In this document: positions 9,655 through 19,497 of the stretch, in pieces
Layout: each line of letters starts with the position of its first letter
How positions within the stretch are numbered: the first letter of the stretch is position 1
Assembly (NCBI RefSeq): GCF_024323335.1
Contig: NC_066580.1
Span: forward strand, 84,491,391 to 84,555,390
Reading direction: 5' to 3'
DNA length: 64,000 nucleotides
DNA from: Lathyrus oleraceus
Taxonomy: Eukaryota; Streptophyta; Magnoliopsida; Fabales; Fabaceae
The notes under the pieces: model-generated
Databases searched by the model: none
Seen by the model: the letters and a program-made list of their open reading frames with translations, nothing else
What the model was told of the DNA's origin: nothing
Program-made: the position numbers and the translations under genes

Positions 9655-11579
9655 AAAGGGGTTTTCCAGATTGTTGCGCATATCCTTCCTTACCATCTAA
9701 GATTCACTATATCTACCAAGTGAAGCATAGGCATTGGATAAAAGTGAATAATTTCCGCAATGGTGTGGCTCCAACACCACGAGATGACGCAAAGCTTCAG
9801 CTGCTAGATCTATATCGCCACATCTAGTCGAGGCAGCAAGAAGTGATCCCCATATAGCTGCATTAGCTTCAAATGGCATTTGCAAAACCAATTTTCCGCT
9901 TCTTGAAGATGGCCAACTCGCCCAAGCAAATCAATCATGCAGCCATAATGCTCAACCTTATATTCAATTCCATATCCAGACCTCATTGACGTGAAATAAT
10001 CACGACCTAGTTCAACCAATCCAACATGGCTCCAAGCAGAAAGGATGGAAATAAAGGTGACTTCGTTTGGCTTGATTCGGACCTCTTTCTCCATGCAAGC
10101 AAATACATGAAGGGATTCCTCTCCTATACCATGTAAAGCCAACCCGGAAATCATTGTTGTCCATGTTATAACAGTATTACGTTTCATATTCTCAAACAAT
10201 TGTAATGCTTTACTTATGTTGCCTGATTTGCATACATGTCTATAATTGAACTCCCAACGTAGATATCAAGGTTGCAGCCGAACTTGATAGCAAAAACATG
10301 GAGTTGTTTACCCTCACATATAGCTGAAAGTTGTGAGCAAGCTGAAAAACATATTGGAAAGCTATAACTTGTAAAATTGACTCCTTCATTCAACATCTCT
10401 TTGTATAGGCCTAAAGCTTCTAATTCCATGCCGTTTTGTTTGTAAGTTCTTATGATAGAACTCTATGAACTGTCATCTTTCCATTCAATGTCAACAAAAG
10501 CTTTAAATGCATCGTCGATATGTCTACACTCAGAGTACATGTGGACTAGTGCATTGCCAACCAAAGTATGATGACACAAACATGATTTCAATATAAGTGA
10601 ATGAATTTGTCTACCTGCAAGTAAATCTGATTCATTCTCACAAGACTTCAAAACAGCAACCAAAATGGCACTTTCAATTTGCAATAAGGTTGTACGACGA
10701 AGCTCTAGTAATAGTTGCATAGAAAAGCTAGATCCGTGACCCGGCCGAGCTCGAGCCAAGATCATAGAGTTCCATGCTACAATATCTTTATCATCAATCC
10801 TTCTAAACAACTTTTCCACGTCCCCTAGTTCACCGGAACCGGCATAGAGAGTCAGCAACACACTTGCCACAAAACAATCATTCTGATGCCCGTTTTTTAT
10901 CATTAGGCCATGCACTTGAACACCAGTGTTCAAGTCCTCTATTTCAACACAAGCTTTCAAAGTACTAGATAACAGATGTTGATCAAGTTTCACCCTTTTT
11001 CTACACATATTCTTGAAAATACGCAGAGCTTCCGTGTATTACACGCATCACCCACTTTAGCATAAGCAGCAAACATAACATTCCAAACAGAACCATTTTC
11101 TCCAAACAACAATACAAACTCATCAAACACTTTCCATGCAGAAGAAACATCATTCCCACAAGAAGATTACATTTTAATAACCGAACAAACAAACGATAAA
11201 CACGAGTCCAAACCAGTAACAACACCGACACAATGAACCTGTCTTTCCAAAACAACGTCTTTCAAAGAAACAACGGCTTTCAAAACATAAGGCAAAGAGT
11301 AAGAATCAAGCGACAAGCCTAGTTTACGAACGAAGTTGAAGAAAAAAACGGAACGTGTAGGGTTGGTTGAAGAAAGTGCGAAGATTATGTTGTTGTAGAC
11401 AAAGACGTTGAATGGACGGTTGTGATTGAAGGTGAAAATGGAGTAAGAGTAGTTTGGGAAACCGAGTGAAGCGTATTTGTGAATGAAACGGGAGAGGTTG
11501 ATGCAATGGGAGAGAAGTTGTTGGAGTTGTTATGATGAGGGGAGAATGGTGGGAGAGGAGGAAAATGAGGATTGATGGA
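9655..11579 (-). pseudogene. Captured PPR-gene fragment (PLS/E type) in E2 3' LTR
   Basis: PPR proteins bind organellar RNA through arrays of ~35-residue helical repeats. Reading from 11579 leftward, repeat-like segments are clear: SLPYVLKVVVSLKD region (degraded here), LSSTLKACVEIEDLNTGVQ, CFVASVLLTLYAGSGELGD, DIVAWNSMI, LVGNALVHMYSECRHIDDA, DIYVGSSIIDMYA, TVITWTTMISGLALHG, NEVTFISILSAWSHVGLV, YGCMIDLLGRVGHLQEA. They are followed by an E-type end (IWGSLLAASTRCGDIDLA, LEPHHCGNYSLLSNAYASLGR). The reading is broken by several frameshifts and stops (near 9880, 10210, 10460 and 11000). Its N-terminal end sits about 32 bp from the LTR terminus and its C-terminal end abuts the antisense small-gene fragment at 9655. 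A dead copy carried as U3 sequence. Confidence 0.9.
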
Positions 11580-11611
11580 AAAAATTTCAGGACCAAAATC
11601 AGGGTATGACA

Positions 11612-11624
11612 GTTGCCCCTATTT
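11612..11624 (-). other. E2 polypurine tract
   Basis: The minus strand reads aaataggggcaac immediately before the 3' LTR start tgtcataccc. It matches the tracts of E1 and E4 at 11 of 12 positions. Confidence 0.85.
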
Positions 11625-11984
11625 AAACATCCTCCACCAGAGGAAGATGAAACAACACTTTTCATCGGATCGCGGTGGGGGATGGTTAAATACTATGGAG
11701 ACCCAGATTTTGATCCTGAAAAATGCAAATGTTATGATATGATATGCATGGATGCATGATTCTTTATATCATTTTTGGATTTGTCTGTTAGGGACACGGT
11801 GAATCCTTAACAGGAGATGCTACTGGACAGACTAATCTGTGGGGAACTATGATGGCCCACAGGGAAATAGACGAACAATGTACAACCAACTCGCTGGGGA
11901 TAACAATCTTGATGGAGAGTCAGACACACACTGGGGAGTAATCGAAGTGAAAGTTGACAAACGACACTTAGAACACCGGATATT

Positions 11985-12645
11985 TTGACAGTAAGTTCAC
12001 ACATGACTTACTACGACTTGAATATTTTGAGAAAATTTCCACAACAAGTTCATACATGACTTGACAATATTGGAACAATCAAAGAAAAAGATTCTTCAAA
12101 ACAGGTTTAAACATGACCTGGTAATACTGGAATAAAGGCTTAAAAGCAACGGGTTCATACATGACCTGACAATGCTGGGGAATACCAAGAACGATTCTGA
12201 CAGCAGGTTCAGACATGACCTACCAATGTTGGGGGATATCAAAAGGTTCCATAAATAGATTCAAACATGACCTGACAATACTGGAAAACATACAAAGAAA
12301 GTTCCATCAACAGGCTCATACATGACCTAACAACATTGGGAAATTCAAAGCATTTCATCAATAGGCTCAAACATGACCTAAGAATATTAGAAAACCAAAG
12401 AATTTTTAATCAACAGGTTCATATGTGACCTCAACATTTGGATATTCAAAGAAAGTTTCACTCACAGGTTCAGACATGACCTGACGATTCTGGAGAAAGT
12501 CAAAGAATTTAATAACAGGTTCGGACGTGACCTGATAAACTAGAAAACACAAAGAAAACTTCAACCATAGGTTCATACATGACCTAAAAATACTGACAAA
12601 CATACATATCAATTTTCATCAATAGGTTCATACCTGACCTGACAC
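11985..12645. repeat. Degenerate ~50-60-bp tandem array, E2 3' UTR
   Basis: About a dozen copies of the core caggttcatacatgacctga (variants aagttcacacatgacttac, caggctcatacatgaccta) recur at 50-60-bp spacing from about 11990 to 12640. Each is followed by a variable caatactggaaa and a caaagaaa linker. It is unrelated in sequence to the E1/E4 arrays but occupies the same place in the element. Confidence 0.8.
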
Positions 12646-12945
12646 TTTAGAATACTTCTGACAATTCTGGAGATTTCTCACAAGAAATTCATCCAATCAA
12701 AGATCTTGGAGATTCTTAATAGGGAAATTATGCAAAACAAAGATAAGCAGGAGTCTTCTTATAAGTAGATCATCCGTGCAAAAGGCTATGATAATTCTTT
12801 ACAAAGAAATCAAACAAAACCAACATTATTGGAGTTTTCTAATCATGAAAAACCTCCAAGCTTCTGGGAATTCCTCAAGATGATGAGTCATATATGACTT
12901 TCACGGAACCATCAGGAAAGACAGGGTAATTAAACTCTTTGTACG

Positions 12946-13165
12946 TGCCAAACAACGGTTGGACTTTTAACCGTAAGTAATGGATTACAACCAACCTTTA
13001 ACGGATAGGTGCCAACAACAATTGGACTTTGACTGTAACCAATGGATTACAACCAGCTTTTAACAGATTGGTGCCAACAACAATTGGACTTTGACTGCAA
13101 GCAATGGATTATAACCAGCTTTTAACAAACAGGTGCCAGCAACAGTTGGACTTGAAATGATGTTG
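12946..13165. repeat. 62-bp tandem repeat, about 3.5 copies
   Basis: The phrase ggtgccaacaacaattggac begins at 13008 and 13070, with a variant (ggtgccagcaacagttggac) at 13132, giving a period of exactly 62 bp. A partial earlier copy begins near 12946. Units share aatggattacaaccagcttt. Confidence 0.85.
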
Positions 13166-14029
13166 GCGACAACCAAACTTTAGATATCAATTACAAATGT
13201 ATTTACAAACAGACTGACAATGATGCCAACGACGATTTGCACTTCTGAAACGATACTAGTGACAACTGGTCTTTGGGTCAAGGGATAACAATCAACACCA
13301 TGACCGAAGGCATCACACACATGGGTACAGGGTACACTTTGAACCATACGTGATTTGATTTTTGTTTTATGCATGATATATGAATGATCATGATATGCAA
13401 TGCTGACAATAGGCAGACTGGGAGTTTGCAGGGACTGTTTACAGAGATTCTGATTCCTTAACACCAATAACTCAAACCCGTACAATTAACAGGCGTATCC
13501 AGAGGAGAATCTATCATGATTGATAGTTATAAATAACCAGAGGTCCATCCTTTCAGAGGATTGATAAGTTGTGTTCCATGGAGATTTTTGTTGGTGATCC
13601 AGGAATATTCATGCAATCTTGAGACTTTCGGGAAAACAAATGATTTTCTCTTGATTTTCACATATATCAAAGTAAATTTTGTTCCTTTCACTAAATTTCA
13701 AATTCTTTTTCAAGTTTCAAAATTTCATTATTAACAAATAAATGACACTTTGCATAACAAAGAAAAACGTAAAAGAACACAACTAACAATGATTAACAGG
13801 CAAAACTTGTATTTTATTCAAGAATGGTAGCACACAAATGGCGTAGCTCCATAGAATGTTACAATTTTTGGAAAATGGCAATAAGGAAAGGTTTACGTTG
13901 AATTCAGTGACCACTAACATCCCTAATAGATATGATTCCCCAAAACCTTGCTTCTAAGGGGAGTAACTGGATTGATCTTCCGCCTCAGATTCTTCGGTGT
14001 CAATCAGTAACAACTGATGCAGTTTATGC

Positions 14030-14250
14030 CTTGTGCCCCTAACTTTTGCCTGGATCGCCCTTTCGGGTTTTCAATCCACCGGGACGCTCCTTTTTTCCTA
14101 AGTCGCCTTTTCAGGTTTTCAACTTAGCGAGCTACCATTTTTTTTATCCCTAACTTTTGCCTGGACCGCCCTTTCGGGTTTTCAGTCCACCGGGATACCC
14201 TTTTTTTTGCCTAAATCGCCTTTTCAGGTTTTCGACTTAGCGGGTTTTTA
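14030..14250. repeat. Post-integrase conserved block of E2
   Basis: Two alternating phrases recur: cctggatcgccctttcgggt with ttcaatccaccgggac, and cctaagtcgccttttcaggt with ttcaacttagcg. Each has halves that can base-pair (ggatcg/caatcc, taagtcg/cgactta-like), so a row of small hairpins is possible in the RNA. It corresponds to the block after the E1 and E4 integrases. Confidence 0.65.
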
Positions 14251-15545
14251 TTAGGCATAGTATTTTTTAACTGCATCAGAGTTCACGGGGTGTGAGAGCT
14301 CTTCATCATCCATAGTTGTGAGAATCAAAGCACCTCCGGAGAAAGCTTTCTTCACAACATATGGGCCTTCATAATTGGGAGTCCACTTCCCACGTGAGTC
14401 CTTGTGTATTGGCAAGATCTTCTTAAGCACGAGGTCTCCTTCTCTGAATTCCCGAACATGTACTTTCTTGTCAAAAGCCCTTTTGAGCCGTTTCTGGTAT
14501 AACTGTCCATGGCACAAAGAAGTCATTCGCTTTTCATCTATGAGGTTTAACTGATCAAATCTATTTTGAATCCATTCAGCCTCTTCTAGCTTGGTTTCCA
14601 TCAGGATTCTAATTGAAGGTATCTCCACTTCGACTGGGAGAACTGCTTCCATTCCATATACCAAAGAGAATGGGGTTGCCCCTGTTGAAGTGCGGACGGA
14701 AGTCCGATATCCATGCAGTGCAAAGGGTAGCATTTCGTGCCAATCCTTAAAGATTTTCACCATTTTCTACAGGATCTTCTTGATGTTTTTATTAGCGGCT
14801 TCAACAGTGCCATTCATCTTTGGACGATACGGTGAAGAGTTATGGTGCTCAACCTTGAAGCTTTCACATAGTTCCTTCATTGTCTTATTGTTCAGATTCA
14901 TCCCATTATCTGTGATGATCCGGCTTGGAACTCCATAACGGCAAATGATCTCTTTCTTGAGGAACCGTGCAACCACTTGTTTTGTCACATTAGCGTAAGA
15001 GGCGACTTCTACCTATTTGGTAAAGTAATCAATGGCAACCAGGATGAAGTGGTGACCATTGGAAGCTTTAGGCTCGATGGCGCCAATCATGTCGATGCCC
15101 CACATTGAGAAAGGCCAAGGTGACGTCAAAACATTTAGTAGAGTCGGAGGCACGTGTACCTTGTCGACATAGATTTGGCATTTATGAAATTTTCTAGCAT
15201 AATTGAAGTAGTCGGATTCCATGGTCAACCAGTAATAACTAGCTCTCAAAATCTTCTTGGCCATGGCATGCCCATTGGCATGAGTTCCAAAGGATCCTTC
15301 ATGAACCTTCTTGATTAACAGGTCCGCTTCACGTCCGTCCACGCATCTGAGCAGAACCATGTCGTGGTTTCTCTTGTATAACACACCATTGCTTAAGAAG
15401 AATTTGGATGTTAACTTCCTCAATGTTTTCTTGTCAAGGGTTGTTGCATCTGTTGGATATTCTTGATTTTGCAAAAAGCATTTGATGTCGTGAAACCAAG
15501 GTTTACCATCGGCTTCCTCTTCAACCGACTGGCAGTAGGCAGGCT
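14251..15545 (-). pseudogene. E2 integrase, two stops
   Basis: Integrase domain of the pol polyprotein. Reading leftward: zinc region HEGSFGTHANGHAMAKK, with ARKFHKC where the first Cys of CxxC is Phe; catalytic Asp in MWGIDMIGAIE, Asp in RIITDNG, Glu in NGTVEAANKN; then the C-terminal region ending at 14251. Stops interrupt it at 15013-15015 (Trp in E1 and E4; TGG to TAG) and 14767-14769 (Gln in relatives; CAG to TAG). The DDE triad is therefore present but split across three frames, and one zinc ligand is lost. It follows aRNH without a gap, as expected for one polyprotein. Non-functional in this copy. Confidence 0.9.
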
Positions 15546-16134
15546 CAACTTTCCTCTCGATCTGAATGAGAGGTGCTTCATTATGGAATCTAACTTGGTA
15601 CATTGAAGCCAACATAGCCAAAGCATCAACAATTTGATTCTCAGTTCTCGGGATATGACAGAAAGTGATTTCGTCAAAGTATTTTATTAGTTCTATGACA
15701 TAGGCACGATATGGGATCAACTTGGCATCACGGGTTTCCCATTCGCCTTTGACTTGGTATATCACCAAGGCTGAGTCTCCACATACTTCAAGAATTTTGA
15801 TTCGGAGGTCAATTGCTACTTTAATGCCTAGGATGCACGCCTCATATTCTGTTATATTGTTTGTGCAATCAAAACACAACCTTGCTGTGAAAGGAGTGTA
15901 TCCACCATTCGGATTCAATAGAACAACTCCTACACCATGCCCCATGTAATTGGAGGAACCATCGAACATGAGCTTCCACCGAGATCCGGGTTCAAGTCCT
16001 TCATCGAGTCCTGGGATTTCACAATCTTTTACTACCATGATGTCTTCATTCGGGAAGTCAAACTTCAACGCCTGGTAGTCTTCAACAGGCTGGTTTGCCA
16101 GGTAATCAGACAACATGCTTCCTTTGATGGCTTT
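15546..16134 (-). pseudogene. E2 archaeal-type RNase H (aRNH)
   Basis: The second RNase H domain of the Tat/Ogre lineage, thought to help or replace the degenerate original RNase H in removing RNA from the cDNA hybrid. Acidic residues expected for catalysis are all visible: Asp in KLMFDGSSN, Glu in NNITEYEACILG, Asp in VCGDSALVIYQ, Asp in QIVDALAMLAS. The domain itself is uninterrupted in the frame 15013-16116. A stop at 16135-16137 (relatives have Gln in YTSQKAIKG) cuts it from the RT/RNase H upstream. Confidence 0.9.
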
Positions 16135-17700
16135 CTAAGAAACATATTGGATGTCATACTCAGATAGTAACATCTGCCAACGGGCGAGTCTTCCAGTCAA
16201 AACAGGCTTTTCAAAGATATACTTTATTGGATCCATTTTTGAGATCAACAAAGTAGTGTGGCAAATCATGTATTGTCTTAGACGACGAGCGGCCCATGCT
16301 AAAGCACAACAAGTTTTCTCCAAGAGTGAGTATCGGGTTTCACAATCGGTAAATCTCTTACTTAGATAGTAAATGGCATGCTCCTTTCGGCCGGTTTCGT
16401 CATGTTGTCCCAGCACACATCCCATTGACTTTTCAAGCACTGTTAAGTACATAAAGAATGGTTTCCCCTGAACAGGTGGAATTAGAATAGGGGGCTCTTG
16501 CAGGTATTGTCCGATCTTCTCAAAAGCCATTTGGCAGTCAGAGTTCCATTCAACTGCTTGATCTTTTCTAAGCAACTTGAATATAGGTTCACACGTAGCA
16601 GTCATATGAGATATAAACCTAGAGATGTAGTTCAAACGTCCCAGGAATCCTCTAACTTCCTTCTCTGTACGTGGAACAAGCATTTCTTATATTGCCCTAA
16701 CCTTGTCTGGATCTACCTCAATTCCTCGTTGACTAACAATGAAACCAAGCAACTTTCCAGACCGGACACCGAAGGTGCATTTAGCAGGATTCAACCGTAG
16801 TCGAAATTTCTGAAGACGCTTAAATAGCTTTTGCAAGTGATCTATATGATCCTCTTCACTTTGGGATTTTGCAATCATATCATCTATATAAACCTCAATT
16901 TCCTTATGCATCATATCATGGAAAAGAGTGACCATTGCTCTTTGGTAAGTTGCCCCAACATTTTTGAGACCGAATGGCATGACCTTGTAGCAAAATGTTC
17001 CCCAAGGGGTGATGCATGTGGTCTTTTCCATGTCTTCTGGATCCATCTTAATTTGATTATAACCCGAGAATCCGTCCATAAAGGAGAAGACCGTGAACTT
17101 AGCAGTGTTATCTACCAGAGTGTCAATATGTGGCAGGGGGAAATCGTCCTTTGGACTAGCTTTGTTTAAATCCCTATAATCAACACACATCCTGACCTTG
17201 CCATCCTTTTTGGGTACTGGTACAATATTAGCTGCCCATTGGGGGTACTTCGCAACTGATAGAAAACCGGCATCAAATTGACGTTTCACCTCGTCACAAA
17301 TCTTTAGAGCCATGTCGGGTCTTGCTCTTCGGAGCTTCTGCTTTACTGGCGGGTGATCTGGATGTAGTGGTAGCTTGTGGACAACAATATCAGTATCTAA
17401 ACCTGGCATATCCTGATACGACCAAGCAAATACGTCTACATATTCTTGTAGCAATTTGATCAATCTTTCTTTGATGCTTTCCCCAAGTGTAGTCCCAACT
17501 TTGACCTCTTTCTTGTCTTCCTCAGTGCCAAGGTTGATTGTTTCCACTGGTTCTTGATGCGGCTGAAGGGCCTTTGAGTCGTGCTCGAGCAGCCTTTCCA
17601 ATTCTTCAGGGAAATCACAATCTTCCTCACTATCCTCTTCCGCTTGGTAGATGGGGAGTTCAAAGTTATAGGAAGTAGTGGGGTCATCGAAATCAACTGG
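16135..17700 (-). pseudogene. E2 reverse transcriptase and RNase H
   Basis: The RT copies element RNA into cDNA in the cytoplasmic particle. In order: acidic leader (ELPIYQAEEDSEED), LLQEYVDVFAWSYQDMPGL, PVPKKDGKVRMCVDYRDLNK, first catalytic Asp in VFSFMDGFSGYNQIK, PFGLKNVGATYQRAM, and the YIDD box (VYIDDMIAKS) holding the other catalytic Asp pair. Then comes the connection and RNase H (GFLGRLNYISRF, FMYLTVLEKSMGCVLGQ, HAIYYLSKRFTDCETRYS, EKTCCALAWAARRLRQYM). One stop at 16687-16689 (CAA to TAA by comparison with E5) splits RT from RNase H. The frame opens near 17700 without a convincing ATG, fitting expression by splicing from gag-protease in this lineage. Confidence 0.93.
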
Positions 17701-17958
17701 TTTATTGATTATTCTGCATGTTTTTTAATGATGGTTTTTTAGAAAAATGGAAATAAAATGCAAAAGAAATAAAAATATTTTTTTAGTTTTTGAAAGGATT
17801 GTCATTTTAAGGAAAGAAAAACAAATGAATGAACGATAAGAATTTGAACAAAATGCTCTTTATTTGTCATAATGATTTTGAAATTTAAAGGGGCCCTACA
17901 AATGATCCATTAACCTTGGGCAAAGCTAAGGATTTTCAAAAAACAAAGGAAAACACAA
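17701..17958 (-). other. Spacer between E2 protease and RT (putative Ogre intron)
   Basis: About 260 bases without coding character, AT-rich, ending on the minus strand with a pyrimidine-rich run and aaacatgcag, a plausible splice acceptor just before the pol frame. Ogre elements are known for an intron at this place that joins protease to RT. The exact donor cannot be fixed by eye. Equivalent spacers occur in E1 (31682-31972) and E5 (62598-62882). Confidence 0.55.
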
Positions 17959-19497
17959 TTACTTTGACATAGGAAAAACTTCTGGAATCTCAACTGCTTC
18001 CCAATTTGTCAAGGATGCTTCACACCGGTATATCAGATTTGATGCTTCTCCATCTTCAGTGTCATCTTCAACTGCACCAACCTGATCTCTATGGATAAAT
18101 CCTGTGCTCAGGAAAACTTCTTGTATGCTCCGCGCGCGGTCCTTTGTAGGGACCAGGGCTCCTCCATTGGCAAAAGGCTTGTACCCCAAACCAAAATGAT
18201 CATTTTTCTCGCTGACGTTGATGACTTGCCCCCAACCTGCAGGACCTCCACTTTCAACAGCTGACCTTGCACTATTCAAAGAGGCAAACGACAAACTGGT
18301 TTTCTCAATAGGATCCTTCACCTCAGCAAGTGTGGCATTGGATATTTCAAGTGCTTGGAAAGAGGTCTCTAAGGCATCCTCATCAGCCTCGATATAACGG
18401 AAAGAGGAGAGTTGATTGATGATAAAATCTTCTTCACCCGAGACAATGACGAGCATTTCATCGACAACAAACTTCATTTTTTGATGCAAAGTAGAAGTTA
18501 CTGCCCCAATAGCATGTATCCATGGACGTCCCAAAAGGCATCTGTAAGCGGGGTTTATGTCCATGACTTGGAAATTGATGGGGAATACATGTGGTCCGAT
18601 CTGGATTGGTAGCTCTACCTCCCCAACTACCGTCCTTCGAGAACCATCAAACGCTTTTACCACAAGTGCACTAGGTTTCAATTCCGAACCTTGGTAAGAC
18701 AATTTAGCAAGTGCCCTCTTTGGTAGAACATTGAGGGACGATCCAGTGTCAACTAAAACTCTAGCCAGAGCATCTTCTTGGCACTTTATGGATACATGTA
18801 AGGCGCGGTTGTGATTCTTCCCTTCTTCGGGTAGCTCTTCAATACTGAAACTTAGAGTGTCGCAGGCTGTGATATTGGCGACCACCCCATCGAATTGGCC
18901 AACAGTTATATCTTGGGTAACATGAGCTTGAGCAAGCACTTTCAGTAGAGCCTCCCTATGAGCTTCAGAATTTAGAAGCAAAGACAAGATAGATATTTTT
19001 GACGGTGTCTGATGTAACTGATCAACTATCTTGTAGTTGCTTTTCTTTATTATTCTTAGAAATTCACTTGCTTCATCTGCTTGCACTGACGGCTGTGTCC
19101 CTCCATACTCCGGGGTAGGATTTACAGTTGCAGCTTCCCTTGTTAGTTCTTGAGGGTTTATATTAATATTGGGAGTATAAATCCGACCGCTGCGGGTCAT
19201 TCTGCTCGTCCCTGCGATGTTAGTGATATCGGTGTCAACATTCTCCAAGCCTTTCTCACTTTCAACAACTTTGGGTTTTCCATCTACCACTCCATCTACC
19301 ACAGTTATATCATATTTCCAGGGTACCGCCTTGGTGCTTTCAAAAGGAAAGGGGGTAGGCATACAAACTACCACGGGTGATGGATGAACAACATTTTTTC
19401 TGTGATAAGTTATCTCAACCGGTTCTGGTAGATTGAAAACGGGTTCAATGACTGAAACTTCCTCGTTTGTTGTTGGACCACAAACTTGCAAAACACC
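17959..19497 (-). CDS. E2 protease region
   Basis: Retropepsin-type aspartic protease that cuts the polyprotein. The active-site motif VLVDTGSSLNVLPK sits at 18736-18760, followed by VVKAFDGSRRTVVGEVELP, FQVMDINPAYRCLLGRPWIH (flap and C-terminal strand) and a long linker ending EAVEIPEVFPMSK at the stop at 17959. About 240 residues before the motif include GTSRMTRSGRIYTP and FLRIIKKSNYKIVDQLHQTP, which recur in E5 (MRIIKKNDYKIVDQLNQTP). The 510-codon frame is open. It was once fused to gag, from which a single TAA at 19498-19500 now separates it. The start given is only the frame edge. Confidence 0.9.
   Translation of the reverse strand, partial: GVLQVCGPTTNEEVSVIEPVFNLPEPVEITYHRKNVVHPSPVVVCMPTPFPFESTKAVPWKYDITVVDGVVDGKPKVVESEKGLENVDTDITNIAGTSRMTRSGRIYTPNININPQELTREAATVNPTPEYGGTQPSVQADEASEFLRIIKKSNYKIVDQLHQTPSKISILSLLLNSEAHREALLKVLAQAHVTQDITVGQFDGVVANITACDTLSFSIEELPEEGKNHNRALHVSIKCQEDALARVLVDTGSSLNVLPKRALAKLSYQGSELKPSALVVKAFDGSRRTVVGEVELPIQIGPHVFPINFQVMDINPAYRCLLGRPWIHAIGAVTSTLHQKMKFVVDEMLVIVSGEEDFIINQLSSFRYIEADEDALETSFQALEISNATLAEVKDPIEKTSLSFASLNSARSAVESGGPAGWGQVINVSEKNDHFGLGYKPFANGGALVPTKDRARSIQEVFLSTGFIHRDQVGAVEDDTEDGEASNLIYRCEASLTNWEAVEIPEVFPMSK

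Larger units (their letters stand above)
5736..11611 (-). mobile_element. E2 3' LTR (5876 bp)
   Basis: It runs from tgtcgtacc (5736) to gggtatgaca (11611). In element orientation U3 begins at 11611. About 32 bases in, it passes into PPR-gene sequence, followed by a small-gene fragment (antisense) and a third gene fragment. A TATA box at 8183-8191 marks the probable U3/R boundary. R-U5 (about 8150 to 5736) is non-coding and AT-rich, with internal imperfect repeats at 6490-6770 and 6850-7110 and a conserved block near the end (5820-5965). Relative to the 5' LTR it has an extra 44 bp near 7880 and indels inside the small-gene fragment. Confidence 0.95.
11625..14030 (-). other. E2 3' UTR (non-coding)
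   Basis: This lies between integrase and the PPT, about 2.4 kb. It contains two tandem-repeat arrays, listed separately. From about 13165 to 14030 I see nothing beyond AT-rich unique sequence. No frame here resembles a protein. Confidence 0.75.
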
